Assembly (NCBI GenBank): GCA_964035015.1
Contig: OZ036002.1
Span: 9,162,643 to 9,226,642, forward strand
Reading direction: 5' to 3'
DNA: 64,000 nucleotides
Origin: Corallium rubrum
Lineage: Eukaryota; Cnidaria; Anthozoa; Scleralcyonacea; Coralliidae
Below are positions 30,262-44,100 of this stretch, piece after piece; within the stretch, counting starts at the first letter, position 1; each line of letters begins with the position of its first letter. Made by a program: the position numbers and the translations under genes. The notes under the pieces were generated by a model. That model saw nothing but the letters and a program-made list of their open reading frames with translations, was not told the DNA's origin and searched no databases.

Positions 30262-31571
30262 GCCGTCTAGTACGAAACTACTGAACGCCTACTGTCGAAA
30301 GCTTCTTATTGAAAAATAATAGTTTATTCCTGAGAGCCGAAATAAATTGCGATGGCGACACGCAGGGAAAATCCGTCATTTGATATCCGAAACCAAGCTG
30401 AGCGGAAGGTTAAGGTCACATGCAGAGTACAACCAGATTGGTGGAATGGGATGGAAAGCGGAAGGTTGGTGATCACGTATTGTATGGTTTACATTCGACA
30501 ACATCTGGATATGTCTTGGCATGTTTTGGGGTTTTTTGCCTAAGCTTTTGGTACAAATTTTTGTGAGAAATGAAATATTTAGAAAAGGAAACGGCACCGT
30601 ACCCTCATTCGCGATTGTGAATTCGTGATGCCAAGGGGTCAAGAACTCCTGGCATTTTTTTATCTATTTAAAATAGCCAAGGGTGGTGTTGGGATGACCT
30701 TCATTGGCATTTCTTGGGCACGTCTGGGTAAATAACCAAATCCTGTTTCAAATGTCTTGCATAAACACTTCACAGCTAAGTCTAAGAGACGTTTTAGCTA
30801 GTTTTAAGTTTTAATAATTCGGCAGCTGAAGAAATTCTCTTAAGAGAGGACTCGAATGACTGACTGTTTTTAACAAGTAAAACCGGCACAGTTTGAACGA
30901 GCAAAACTGGTACAATTCACTATTAAAGGCACGTTCGAAGTGCTTGACGTAATTTGAATACGGAAGAAATTGAGTAGATGGCGAAAGCCGAGTTCCTTTT
31001 ATGTCGTTCTTTCGCGTTAGAATTACGTCAAATGTGCGTTAGGTCTTAAGGTTTCGTGTGCTCTGCACTGCCAAGGTCGTTTTCAACTTCATAACTCAGG
31101 ACTAACTCGTTTCTGTTCGAATTCGGTCTTACTATGTTATTCTGGCTAACGGCCAAACGATTTTATTGACCTTTGGGGAAGCTCTAGGGAAGCCCTCAGT
31201 TACAATCTTCGAAAATTATTAAAGTTTGAACAGAAATGTACTTTTCCAGGATGGAGATTGGAGAAGCAATTTCATGAACAATACATAGGCTAAACCTTTG
31301 TTTACACAGTCACAAAGAAACGCGTTGACCTTGTAGGCCATCACCAACTGTGACTCTAGTCTGTAAACTGTAAACAAATCTGGATTGCGGTGCCCAGTGA
31401 CGAGTCACGAGTCGGCAGCACTTCACTGATTGCGCTGCCCTGGTGAGCGCTTGTGCAGCACAGCAGGCGCTTTCATTGGGCTACGGCGGCCATACTGGAA
31501 ATGGCCAACTTTATCCTAGAATTTAGCTCTATTCTTATTTTAACATTTTGCATTATTTTACCACCTCAATG
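30262..31571. other. Divergent upstream region of gene A, no gene seen
   Basis: It contains a stretch (30570-30740) similar to 56200-56320, marking the segmental duplication. An imperfect inverted repeat (about 30934-31045) is related to the one at 26959. No coding exon is supported. Confidence 0.55.
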
Positions 31572-32226
31572 CAGGGCCGTAGACAGGATTTTTTAGTCAG
31601 GAGGGCAATAAGACTGCCGAATTTCTAGGGGGGTCCGGGTGGATGCCAACCCCGGAAAATTTTTGAAATTGAGTCTCTGAAATGGCATTTCCCGCGATCT
31701 GACATCATATTTGAGCAAAATTTTGAACATTTTAAAACATATTTTTTAAGACACATTCTCTCATTTTTACAAAAGATTTTGTCTAAATCTACAGTATCAC
31801 ATATTTACAAAGACAACTACAGTCATTTGCAACTCACTTGTCACTTTTCACCAAAATGTTCAAAGTTTCGTTTGGATGTTCAAAGTTCGTTTTGAACTAG
31901 GCAATTGATTGCCGGCTACTAGGAACCAAGAATGCAATCAAAGGCGTAGTTTAAAACGAGTTTTGAACTTCCCAACGAACTTGCGAACTTCGGAACGAAC
32001 TTCAGACCATTTTGGTGAAAGTGAGTAGCAAGTGACTGTCAAATAATAGTTACTCACAACGCGAAAATTCATTGTCAGAGTAATGGTATTAATTAAACGA
32101 CTAGTTAGTTCTTTATTCTGTGACTCTGGGAACAAATGTGACGTGTGACATAAAAAGCATATTTTGGATTTTCTCTAGGGGCAGTTGCCCCTGCTACCCC
32201 CCCCCCCCCCGTTATCTACGGCCCTG
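31572..32226. mobile_element. hAT-like non-autonomous transposon, 8-bp target duplication
   Basis: The termini are CAGGGCCGTAGACAGG and TATCTACGGCCCTG, flanked by CCTCAATG at 31564-31571 and 32227-32234. CAGGG ends with an 8-bp duplication are the hAT signature. The 655-bp interior has no transposase and includes GGGGGGTCCGGG and nested GAACTT inverted motifs. Related sequence occurs around 2990-3280 and 47640-47800. Confidence 0.88.
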
Positions 32227-32582
32227 CCTCAATGGGGCCACGCGTGAGTGAAAACGAAAACGATTCATAGCAACCACGTTTTCAACGCCAAACAGCGAAC
32301 CGCTCTTTAGTACTGTCTGATTCTGTGACCTTGAAATTGATATTCTAATTTCCCCGGAAAACAAATCAAAATATTTTAATATAAATAAGCTAACGTTTCA
32401 TTGTTTACGTGTAACATATTTTCACTCTGAAGATGTTAGGCGTGCAGCAAAACATTAATTTATATTTATATTAAAATGCTTTGATTTGTTTTCTGTAGTT
32501 TTCTGGTCTTTTACTGAATATTTTGAACTGGGCTGATATTTTTCTGAAATTCTGATTTCTTGTTTTGAAATCCTAATATCTT

Positions 32583-33085
32583 TGTTGTCAAAATTTATTG
32601 GTCAAAATCAGTCATTACTCTCAATTTATGTCGAGGTCAAAACAGAAAGTTATTCTATTTTGCACATGAATGTCATATACGAAAATTACAAAAATTTTAT
32701 ATAAATCAAATGTGCCGAGGAGGCCCTGGGAACAAGAACGCCTTCGCCCGCCAGCCATAATCCAGCGGTTTCATTGCAAAAACAATATGGCGGACGACGA
32801 AAAAGAAGATTACCGGCCGATGCGTTCCTTTTACTTTTAGGGCTCCTGTTCCTGACCGCATAGCTAAAGAATACGAGAAAGAAGCAAAGAGGAAACATAA
32901 ACATGAGAAAAATAAAGTAAAATCTCTGGAAGTTCGCGAGAGCGAACATAGAGAAGTGGCGTTATCGACGAGTGCCATTGATAGTTCAAATAAAGGCTTT
33001 GCTCTTTTACAGAAAATGGGTTATAAAGAAGGAATGGGACTGGGAAAGTCGGGTAAGGATTTCTAGGTTCGACTGTTGTGGTTGA
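32583..33085 (+). pseudogene. Truncated copy of GPATCH11 promoter and exon 1
   Basis: It aligns with 57193-57712: upstream flank, ATG region (MADDEKEDY), the segment up to KMGYKEGMGLGKSG, the donor and about 30 bp of intron 1, then homology stops. Small deletions and insertions after the start break the frame (a stop soon after MRSFYF), and no later exons follow. Because it retains the intron start it is a segmental duplicate, not a retrocopy. It marks the right edge of duplication arm A. Confidence 0.88.
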
Positions 33086-33131
33086 ATGCCCCCTCTAGTA
33101 ATATATGAACTCTATGAACCCTCCTAGGAGG

Positions 33132-33515
33132 TAGCCTGCGTGCAGACGCTTGTATTTCCGGTGATTAATACGTATTAGTATAAATACACAGGTGATTATA
33201 GAAAATCGCGCGCGCTGATTGGTCGAGCTACTTCGGATTAATTCTCGATAATCACCTACAGCGTTTATCCAAAATGGCCGCCAGCCAAGTTGTCAATGCG
33301 ACAGACGAGGAAATGAACAATTTTAAAGAAAATGTTGATCCTAAAAGTACGAAAATGTGTATTTATACTAAAACAATTATCCGCCTCAGGCTCAGTGAAT
33401 ATCGGTGAATAATAACCTCAACTTCGTCTCGGTTATTATTCACCGATATTCACCTCGCCTTTGGCGAATAATTGTTAATTAATCACCGGAAATACAAGCG
33501 TCTGCACGCAGGCTA
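33132..33515. mobile_element. Foldback element, TAGCCTGCGTGCAG ends, 9-bp target duplication
   Basis: Arms of ~38 bp (TAGCCTGCGTGCAGACGCTT and complement) are flanked by CCTAGGAGG at 33123-33131 and 33516-33524. The ends and duplication length resemble the element at 3312. It lies at the junction between the two arms of the segmental duplication. Confidence 0.82.
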
Positions 33516-33544
33516 CCTAGGAGGTTCCTTGTAAGTAACAGATA

Positions 33545-33792
33545 CGGCCGATCTGTATGGGGATTTAGCAAGGTTAGATATACTGCCGAAACAGAGAACG
33601 TAGGAGTCTAACGTTTCGAGCGAAGGCCCTTCTTCAGAGAGAAACGTTAGACTCCTACGTTCTCTGTTTCGGCAGTATATCTAACCTTGCTATATTTCGA
33701 TTGTTGTTTCTACACTACTTTTATTACACTGTATGGGGATTTACAAGGTGAGCCGCAGGAGAGCCGAAGTAAATCCCCATACAGATCGGCCG
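33545..33792. mobile_element. Foldback element with a second palindromic element nested inside
   Basis: The outer arms are CGGCCGATCTGTATGGGGAT and its complement. Inside is a near-perfect palindrome at 33569-33689 (GCAAGGTTAGATATACTGCC, then GAACGTAGGAGTCTAACG, centre GAGCGAAGGCCCTTC). The inner family recurs at 36241-36376 and, truncated, at 63585-63670. Confidence 0.82.
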
Positions 33793-34241
33793 CGAATTGT
33801 GAAATGAAACAGTAGAAGGAAGTAATTAGTATTCATAACTTTTGATAAAGATCACTTTGCCCAAAAGAGGTTCTTTATTGGGATTTACAGACGTATACAT
33901 GTGACTTGAATGCTGCATTTTGATTGCTTCTTAACCGCATTAATTATTCATGAATTTAACAAAAATTTGTTTGCGTTTGCATGACAAGAGGGCCAGCCCT
34001 CTTAGGCAAGATCTCGCTATTGACAACCCGGGATCTCACCTAGCAGGGCTGGAAATTTCCCATGTAAACGCAGTAACGCACTCAAGAGCGATGACCCTCT
34101 TAGGAGGGCTAGCAAATCGAAGCTCATTATACATGGTAAAGTTTGCCTTTACTAATATTTTTTGGTCAACTTTTTATTTTACAAGTTGTGTTTGTTCATG
34201 TGTTTGTTATAAATTCAAATCGTGTTTGCGAAAACATGATT

Positions 34242-35134
34242 TCAGGCTTTGTGGGAAAGTTGCACAAGTCTATTTTTTTGTTCTATTCCCTGCGTGTATT
34301 CGTCATTAATTTCAAGCTTTATACTTTCCTCTTGCGATCCTCCCTCGGCCGCTTCTTTTACACTCTCTTCGTCTGGCTCCTTTTCAACGTTCTGCATCGC
34401 TTCTCGTATACTTTCTTGGTCCATCGGTTGTGTCAGTTCTTCCTTCGCTGTCTCTTGTTGTTCTGCTTCCTGAGAGTTTTCGTCATTCGCTTCAGGCTTT
34501 ATACTTTCTTGCGAACTTTCCTCAACAACCTCTTTTGGGCTCTCTTCTTCTGGTTTCTTTTCATCAACACTCTTCCTCTTTGCTTCTCGTCTGTTTCTTT
34601 GGCCTTTCGCGTGTTGCGGCTCTTCCTCTTCCACGGTCTCTTTTTGTTCTGTTTCCTGCAAGTCATCTTCATTTTTAGTCCCCGTACTTTCATCAACCAC
34701 ATCTTTCAAGCTCTCTTCTTCTGGTTCCTTTTCAGCCTTCTTCCGCTTAGCTCCTCGTCTGTTTTCTTGGCCCATCGGCTCTTCTTCTTTCGCTGTTTCC
34801 GCTTTTTCTTCTGTTCCCTCCCAGGATTTTTCGTCGTTCTCCTCGAGTTCCGTACTTTCCTTACCCGCCATGGACAATATAGACGCGAAGATTGTCTTCG
34901 ATTTTTCGTCGTTCTCCTCGAGTTCCGTACTTTCCGTGCCAGCCATGGACAGTGTAGACGCGAAGATTGTCTTCGATTTGAATCTCTCTTCTTTGAACTT
35001 TCCATCAGCATCTGTCACCTTCACTTCGATACCTTTGTCGACACCTAAGCGACCATAACGTTCTTTGAAACACAACAATATCGGAATACAACCAGCGCAA
35101 GCCGCAAACAAACACCAGTTCATCCATATTGTAC
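34242..35134 (-). other. Last exon of gene B: acidic repeated C-terminal tail
   Basis: After TM12 (MNWCLFAACAGCIPILLCF) the exon encodes a hydrophilic, probably disordered cytosolic tail. Repeated elements are ESTELEENDEKS (twice), (Q)ENRRGAKRKK/RNRREAKRK, and EPEEES-K-VV-ES followed by SIKPEANDENSQE. Gene A diverges exactly after STLSMAG and stops 16 residues later, so the tail was lost in A or expanded in B. Confidence 0.75.
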
Positions 35135-38100
35135 CTATACGAACGGGAAAAAAACGAAGAATTGGAAATTCAAAACCTCTTATAATAACACGACCGTACG
35201 ACTAACTTTAGCAATGGTTTTCTACGCGGTATGAGTGTTTTCAGCTTGTAGTTGTTAAAATTAGCTCAATGGTTAGAGCGCCTGCATGGGTAGTACTCGG
35301 AAGGTTGTCGGTTCGAGTCCCATCTGGACCTCAGAGTTTTAGAGTTTAAAGGGCATATGAACTGTAAATTTTGTTTTCATATAGTGTGATGGTTTTGGCA
35401 CTTTAAAATGCCCTCTTTTCAATGAAGCACTTTATTTTATATTAAAATATCGTTTTAACAGTCAAAATAGCATTCGAGACTGGCGTTTTTAACATGTCGG
35501 AGCACAACTCGCAGAAGAGGCCTAGGCCCGAGTTATGACGTAGAAAGTTGTACCCACTATCAACACGAAGCATTTAAGGTTACATCATATGGTAGAATCT
35601 TATTTCACTAAAATACTCACCGCGCGCTCAATTATTGAGTTTTGTCTCTCAAATTTGGGAAGCGCAATGATAAATCACTGCAGAAGCTAACAATTTAACA
35701 AAAATTCTACACATTTAAAAACTGCAGTTGCTACGAGCTGCTTTTTAAATAATAGCGCACTTTGCGCCAAGAGATAGCGGCGGTTCTGGTTTCACTCGTA
35801 GCTTGTAGAGCAAGAACAATGTTGCGATACAACTGCTATATACAAGTTACAGAACGTAAAACAAGGTTCCACGAAAACGTGTTGAAACTTCTTACCTATG
35901 CCTGGAATCATGACAGCCAGTAGAAATACGACGGTCCAGATGTTATTAATGAGGGTGAGAACCCCGGTTGTAACGCCTTCTGCTATTGGATAAGTACACT
36001 CGACCGTGAGTTCGTAGAATAGGGGAATAGTGCCACTAATGCTAAATCCCCCGATGATGCTGGAAAGATAGAGTGACCCTGAAACGACAAAGCATAAAGA
36101 TCATTGGTCTTCAAAAGGCTCGTAGGTCATAGTTTTCGCGTTTTATTTAAAATTTTACGGCACTCTTCATAAAGGTCACCACGATATACTAATATATAAT
36201 AAACGTAGCGTGCTGCGTAGGCAGTGTAGAAATAACAATCGAAATATAGTAAGGTTAGATATACTGCCGAAACAGAGAACGTAGGAGTCTAACGTTTCGA
36301 GCGAAGGCCCTTCGTTCGAAACGTTAGACTCTTACGTTTTCTGTTTCGGCAGTATATCTAACCTTACTATATTTCGATAATATACTATTGGCTATTTTCC
36401 TTATGAACGTTAAGGTACTTGGGATCGTTTGGAAGGACAGATTTCATGCTTTGGTAGCGTAAACACAATGAAACCGCCGCTCCAAACGATCCCAAGAACA
36501 CCAGCGCTCAGTGCTCTTTACCAGTCTTCAACTCTTTTCGGTAATGGTCAATTACAGTCAAACTGGATTTTCTTTCCCGTGCGACCTTGCAATATTGACA
36601 ACAACATTGCAATGTTGACTTGCAAACGGTACACGGCGATTTCTTCGTGAGTTGTTAAAAATTTGTATTTTAAATATCGAACTTCACCTAATATAAAGTT
36701 CTATTGAAAGTCAGAACAATTCACTCTAAGTAAACTTCATGTTATGTGAAATTCGATATTTAAAATGCGAATTTTTAGCAACTTGCCAAGGAGTCACCGT
36801 GTATCGTTAACTAGCATATACCTCGCAGGTGAATAGTACTTTTCAAGCAATCTGATTGGTTCCTCTAGCTCGGGATATCCTGCACTATTCACCTGCTAGC
36901 CTGCATAGCGGGTAAAACAAAATGGCGGCCAGTTTGCTTTGTTTGCCGACGCAGGAGATTTTGTTGATAAACAAGGCTAATGTTGTAGAATAACGAGATA
37001 AGTCAACAAAATTAAGTAGATGAGTGTCCACAGATATGTTTCTTTACAATTTTGTAGCCATTAATATATTCAAAAGTTGTTTTTAAAAAATGTTTTTTCG
37101 ATAAATATCGAGTGCGCAAAGTGTCCAAGTTGCTAGCGGCCGTTGTCTTGTATAAAATACCGAAAAGTATAGTTAAGAATGTTAAACTTGTTATTTCATT
37201 TATGACGTATATGCTAAAACAAGTGTCCAGCACTAGTCACCTCCACTTCGGTGAATAATTGTTAATTATAGTCAACATTGCAATGTTACTGTCAACATTG
37301 CAATGTCGTGCGGTGAAGAACATCTGGTTTGACTGTAAGGGACAACTTGAATCTGTTATTTCATTACTCTATTCTGGCATATTTTCACGCTTCTCTGTGT
37401 CAACTTACCTTCTGAAAAGGGAATTATACGTAAACAAAGCAAAGAGAACCACAAGAAAGCAGTCGAAGAACAGACAAATAAGAAAAGTAACAGCGTCTTC
37501 ATACGGCCTCCAAAATAATCTGAGAATCTAAAACAATTTAAAAAAAAATGTATGGTTAACGAAAATTCGTTGTTTTATTTCATCAGTTTTTCGTTTCCTT
37601 TTTACGTTGTTTTTTTCTTAAAAATCAGAAGTAATGAAATCACTAAATCGATTTTTTTGTCCTCAAAAGACTAAATTTTTGAAATCCAAACTAATTTGTT
37701 TGTTTCTAAATCCAAACTAATTTGTTTGTTTCTAATTTGTTTTCAGTTCTAGAAGAAAGATGTGGAAATAATGCAAGTGACTACACTGATATACATTGCA
37801 ACCGAAGTGTGTATTCTGCGAGACAAGAAAGAGCTTTTTTTCCAGAAGATAGGAGGTGCATGTTTGACTGTCAGTCGCCATAAATTTGTCAAGGTTAGTG
37901 AACCGACATACTTGCATGGTAACGCTCTAATCATTGAGCTATCGAGACTCGGATGGAAAGCACGATCGGAAATCGCATAGAAAATCGGTCACTTTCATGG
38001 GGCAGTTCACAGTCCACGTGCGTGCTGGCTCAAGTGAGTTGTCGGCTGTGTATTGATGACGTTTACACACAAGATATTGGTTCTACGCATGCGTAGCTAA

Positions 38101-41100
38101 TACGGGTGAGGCCACGAGATGCAGCCCACGACAGCCGCCTTTTCCGATCGTGTTATTATTTCAGTCCCTTTTCCATAATTTTGTTCTAATATTACAAATT
38201 ACCTGCATGCATGTAACAAATTAACAAGACGCCTGGGTCAGGCTTTCACTTGGGCTACTGGCATATACGTCGAGCCGGCCCTGAGTCGAAGGCTGAATCA
38301 TGTGGTGTATATACTTTACACTGGTGAACATATGTACGATCACGACAGTTGTCAGCCGCCACATTTGATCGCTGTTAAACTACAAAGTCAGCCAGTCACT
38401 TTCAAAATCTACCAAGACCGTGCCAGAACACCTTGATCAAAAGGCAAAGCTGTTGAACTTTTTGTCCAACTCCAAAAGCAAAATGAGCAAAGAGTTTACA
38501 ACCAACATGCCTCACGGCCTCACTCCATCACACGGCTAACAACTCACCGGAAGCATGAATAATAGCCGAAGTAAAAAGTTCCAAAATGCAAAATCGAGAC
38601 ACCCCCCCCCCCCCCCAAAAAAAAAAAGGAAAAGAAACCGGACCGAAACCTAGACTCGGCCTACCACAGGTAGCCCAAGTAACAAGTCGGAGCTCAAGTT
38701 CTTTGAGAACAAACCACATACTAGTCAAATCTCACGTTTTTGGAAACAAGTCACAAGTTTCTGAGAAGTCGGAAAATCCATAGTAAATTCAACTATAACC
38801 AAAGCACTACATCGTATCCATTGTTTCTTTTTCTTTACAGTCAAAATGGAAATACCTTCCCACCTCTGCCGCTGTAGTTTGTTGTGTATTACTGTATTTC
38901 TGTAGGCGCTAAAGAAATGTGAGTTCAAATCTAGTGATAAAAGTAGTTTATTCTTGATTTATATTTGTTGGTATCGATTTGGGAGAAACATTCGTTATAG
39001 TTATGATTAAACTCCATGAAAGGAAGCTAAATTCTACTTTTTATTCCCATTTTTCGACAAAAAAATTTCCTCACGCTTCATTAGCGATACAGAAATACAC
39101 TAAAGGCCTGTTTAAACGGATCCAACATGTTGGTCCAACATCATCCAACATTGTTGAATGTAACATGTTGGATTCGTTTGAACACCATGTTGGATAATGT
39201 TGCATGATGTTGTACATTGTTGGATCAAGTTTGATTCCGTTCAACCTTTTCATCCAACATCGTCCAACGTTTGGCGGAAAACGAGTTCATCGACATCGTT
39301 TCCATGGAGATTTGAGTCATTTGACAGGCGTCTAAAAAATGTAAAAACATGATCGTACTGCTCTCAAACATATATAACGACTTAAAACAAAGACAAAACT
39401 CACTCGATATTCGTTACTTTCAAAAAGCTTTATTTAGACGATTGAGGTTAAACTACTGCAGTATTCTTAACATAAATAGGAACCTTTGACAGCCAAGCTT
39501 CTCACTGAAGTCGGCTATCTTGAAATCTCCATAGTAACTTTATAATTAATTATAATTACCAAAAAACTGACCAATCAGCGCAGGATTATAGGTATAAACT
39601 CCGATCCCCTGATCAGTTTTGATTTTAATTAATAGCACTTGTGTTGGATGTTGTTGCATCCGTTTGAACATGTTGGCAAACATTGTCCAACAATGCATGG
39701 TCCAACATTGTTGGACCAACAATGTTGGACAATGTTGGATCCGTTTAAACAGGCCTTAATACACAACAAACTACAGAACGGGAAGTGGGAAGGTATTTCC
39801 ATCTTGACTGTAAAAGAAAATCTTATTTGTTAAAAATCCGACACCTACCTGGCAAGCATAAATCCAGCACCTATGCCAGCAATTGTTGCATAAAATCCAA
39901 ACCAACCAGCTTGGTTCTATCCAAAGAAAAATACGATCAGTTTAGTTAGGGATAAAAACCTCTGGCACTCACTCAAAGCGGCGAAAATATTACCCTAGTT
40001 CAGAGAAGAGAAAAACGAGAGAAAGAACCTTGGGTAAATTAGGCCAGTTGATTGTCCCGCACCAATTATTTGAACTAAGGGCCTGTTTATATGATCCCGG
40101 TGTAACGGGACGTCCTGGTGTACTGGGATCTCGACTTGCAGATAATTTACTGTTATTTTCGCGGTTGCGTTTATATGGAGACCGGGACGTCCCTTTGTAC
40201 CGGGATCCCGGTTGAAGCAGCCGAGATCTCGGTACACCAGGACAGATTTTTCCCATATAAACGCGACAACCCGGTACACCGGTATGAAGTTTACAGAACT
40301 ACAATGCTTGTAACATTGCATATTACGGTCAGAATTTCGTTCAAACGGTCAGGTTTAAAGACAAAACACTGAACAAAAATGAAATAACTTCTAACATAGT
40401 AGAATTAGGGTGAGTTTTTGCTTTTTTGTCCATTTCCTTAAATTCCCGCGCTTTTTGACCTGGGATGAAATTCGTCCCGGGCAACGGGATGAAATTCATC
40501 TCGCGCAACCGGGACATCCCGGTACACCGGGATCATATAAACCAGGATATAAACAGGCCCTAAATGACAGTCTGACTTTTCGTTGAATGGATGCTAATAT
40601 ATCCTCCCGTGATTGGCTACTAAAAATATAATCACGTAGAAAGAGCATTGTGATTGGTCTATAGCAGGGCGTTCTAAAACACGTGTTTTAAGACCCCGTT
40701 CACACGATGCTGGTATCAAATGATCACGGTAGGAAATTTAAACTGTTTACACGGTACCGGTATCGTTTCATTCCGTTACTATTTTTCCAGTTTAATTAAC
40801 TCAATTTTTGTTAAATTCCCGCCATCACGCTTCTTTTACCCCGTATTTTTTAGCAGAGAAAAAAGTTTCGTAAAACTCGTGATGAAATCACGGTAAGGTG
40901 TTCACACACACGATGCCGATAAAGGAATAATTTCGTTACGGTTTCATATCGTTACGGTTAGCATTACGGTTTCAAATCGTTACGGTTAGAAATTCGGCTT
41001 CATGTCATTTCATGCCAGTATCGTGTGAACGCAAGGCCTAACCGTAACGATTTCGTTACGGTTTCATTCGTCGGCATCGTGTGAACGGGGTTCCAAAGCG

Positions 41101-44100
41101 CTCTGGTTTATAGGTATGATAGTGAGGATTCTACAAGTTTCAATCCGACTTTCCAACGGTTTTTCTTATCTCTTTTTCCACCTTTGAAACCAGAAAACCA
41201 TGCAGGCTACATGCAGAGATAGCCGTGTTTGACATTTACCTGTCCAATGTTGAAACCCTCGAGATTCAAGGCCAAAACTGCACCCCAACCGCTGTAAATT
41301 CCTGAAGCAAAAAAAACCAACATGAACTGAATGAATTGACAAACACTACACTAAAGTGAGAGGCTAGAAGGGGGTGAATCTGAATCCACAAAACGCTCTA
41401 TTACGAAAATCGGGAAGTGCAATCCAAAACAAGCAAAATCCACAACCCCTGCCGAAAACTGAATTGGATAAATTGGATATTTGTTGAATCCGTAAAAAGA
41501 CATCTGCCGGATTTGACCAAATCAGACGATCCGCAATGCATACCATCCCCTAGGCGTAAAAATCTCGCAAGTTGTTACAGCATTGTTGCCAGAACAATGC
41601 TGTAACAACTTGTTGACATATGTGAACAACATTGATAAATGAACAACATTGTTCATCATTGTTTCAACAAGTTGTTACTGCTTGATGAAACAACAACCGT
41701 TGTTCACGCATGTTGTAACAACCGAAGAACGTGTTGATACATCAATCATGTTCACCATTGTTGTAACATTGTTGTTCATCGTTGTTATTTCGTCATGCTA
41801 TAAAAAATGTGCTGTTGGATCAACTTGTTCATGACTGTTGATTTATCCGTGAACAAGTTGTTCGAACCATAAGTGAACAACTTGTTGACAACTTGTTCAC
41901 AGCGAGCAGCACAACATTGTTCACGGCGAGCAGCACAACATTGTTCACTCCTGTTGACAACCGTGAACAAGTTGTGCGTTTTTACGCGTGTAGAATGAGG
42001 GCTGTATCACTCCCAAAGTAAGAGATTTGGGGGATTTTCTTAAATTCATCTTGAAAGATTTTCAAGGGATTTATTTTTAGAGATTTTCTGGGACTTAGGA
42101 TCTTCGAGGTGTATAAGATTTTAAGAGTGATACACCCCTCGCCCTAGAATATAAAATTTAATAGCCACCGGTAGCCAATCCGTTCTGTTACCTGTAGTAA
42201 TACCATAGACCATTGCAAGCGTCCAGAATTGTTTATGTCTTAAAAGCTGTTTGAATCCAGCAGCAAAGTCTTCCCTCCCGGCTAATGCTGACAGGCTAGG
42301 TGGCGTCGGAGGACGATCAGGAAAGTAGATCAACGTACAAAAGAACAAGACAGCAACAAATCCAAATTCTAAAAACGATTTTAGTATAATAATTCATAAT
42401 TATAATAATTATTAATAATTATAATTATTATTATTATTATTGAGTAATAATTATACTTTAATACTATAATTATCAATATAATTATTAAAATAATAATAAA
42501 TGAATTCGCCACTTTAGAGAAGTGTGGGAAACTATGTTCTTAATTGAAATATCATGCTTGTAATTGTTGTATATCAGAATAAACCACCATTGAATTATAA
42601 ACACTTTTAAAGTGTCTATGAAGTGAAAAATACGTTGGCATTTTTGTTGTTTTATTGTACAGAGGAGCATGACAGGAGCACTCACTGAAAATTTCAAGAG
42701 AATCTGATGCGTAGTTTTCGCGCTATCAACTCTCAAAATTTGCGGTGGGTAGTTTGTTTTGGCGAAATTTGGGCTTCTTGGTAACAATGCCTTATGACGT
42801 ACGCAGATGGATCATTAATGGTGAAATCTATTGTTCTTATGCATAGTTGCCCATCTGCGTACGTCATAAGCATTGTTTCGGAAAGCCCAATTTTTAGAAC
42901 GACTAGCCATGGCAAACTTTGAGAGTTGATAGCGCGAAAACTACGCATCAGATTCTCTTGAAATTTTCAGTGAGTGCTCCTGCCATGCTCCTCTGTCCAG
43001 TAAAACAACAAAAATGCCAACGTATTTTTCATTTCATAAACACTTTAATATAAACTCCGTTTTATGTAAAACATACCCGGACCCACTGATCTGACCCGAC
43101 CTCATGTTTTCTTTCTTCGTTCCTTATATATAGTCATTTTTTGTCTAAACAACATCCGGTGATGTCATCACTATACAGTAATCGTCCCCCCAAAATCCTA
43201 AAAGCCTCCACTGTTGTCAAACTGTGTCAGTAAACTGCCGAGAATCGTTTTGATAACGAAATATTGACGTTTCGATCAGCGTAAAATGCAACCTCGTACC
43301 CAGTAAAATGACGGAACGACAGTCAAATTTACCACCTTTTTACTTTGCTCTGTGGTCTGTAAAGTTTCCCCGAATTTATGGTTGTCACATACCTATATAC
43401 AGCAATCTCATGATTTCATCTTCACGCTGTTTTAGGAGGTCTTGTTTGGCTGGAAAAGAAAACAATATGGTCAAAAAAGAAATTCAACTGTACCACTCGA
43501 AGGTAATTTATGTTGAATTTAGAATTACTATATAAATGCGAAATTAGTTTTGAACTCTAAGCGGAAAGCACACGCGTAAAAACGTACAAGCTGTTGCAAG
43601 TTGACGCTGTTATGACGTGAACTGTGAACAATGTTGTGTTGTCAACCGTGAACAATGTTGTGCTGTCAACTATAATTAGTGTTGTGCTGTCAACTATAAT
43701 TAGTGTTGTGCTGTCAAGCGTGAAAAATGTTGTGTTGTCAACCGTAAACAATGTGCTGTCAACCGTAAGCAATGTTGTGCTGTCAACCGTGAACAATGTT
43801 GTAAACAATTTTGTCCTGCCAATTGTAAACAATGTGGTGTTGCCAACCGTAAACAATGTATTGCCAACCCAATGTTGTAAACATATACCTTGAATAGTCT
43901 CGGTTAAGCTTCTGAAATTAATTCCAGAAGTCCTCGCGTAAAGTGCTTTCACTTCCTTCTCTGTGAGTACTTGATACCACACAGCAAGTTCATCATAAGT
44001 AGCGGCCGATACTCTATATTGGTCGTTAGCTCTTCCTAACGTTAATAAAGTAAAGTGATTGTCTAGCGTAGATGTCCGAACAAATTCCTTTAAACTCCCA

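Noticed and set aside
30352..30543. 63-codon plus-strand open frame upstream of gene A
   Set aside because: No splice partners, no recognisable domain and repetitive neighbours; it is likely chance.
35258..35332. Functional tRNA gene
   Set aside because: The A- and B-box-like sequences are present, but the acceptor stem does not pair.
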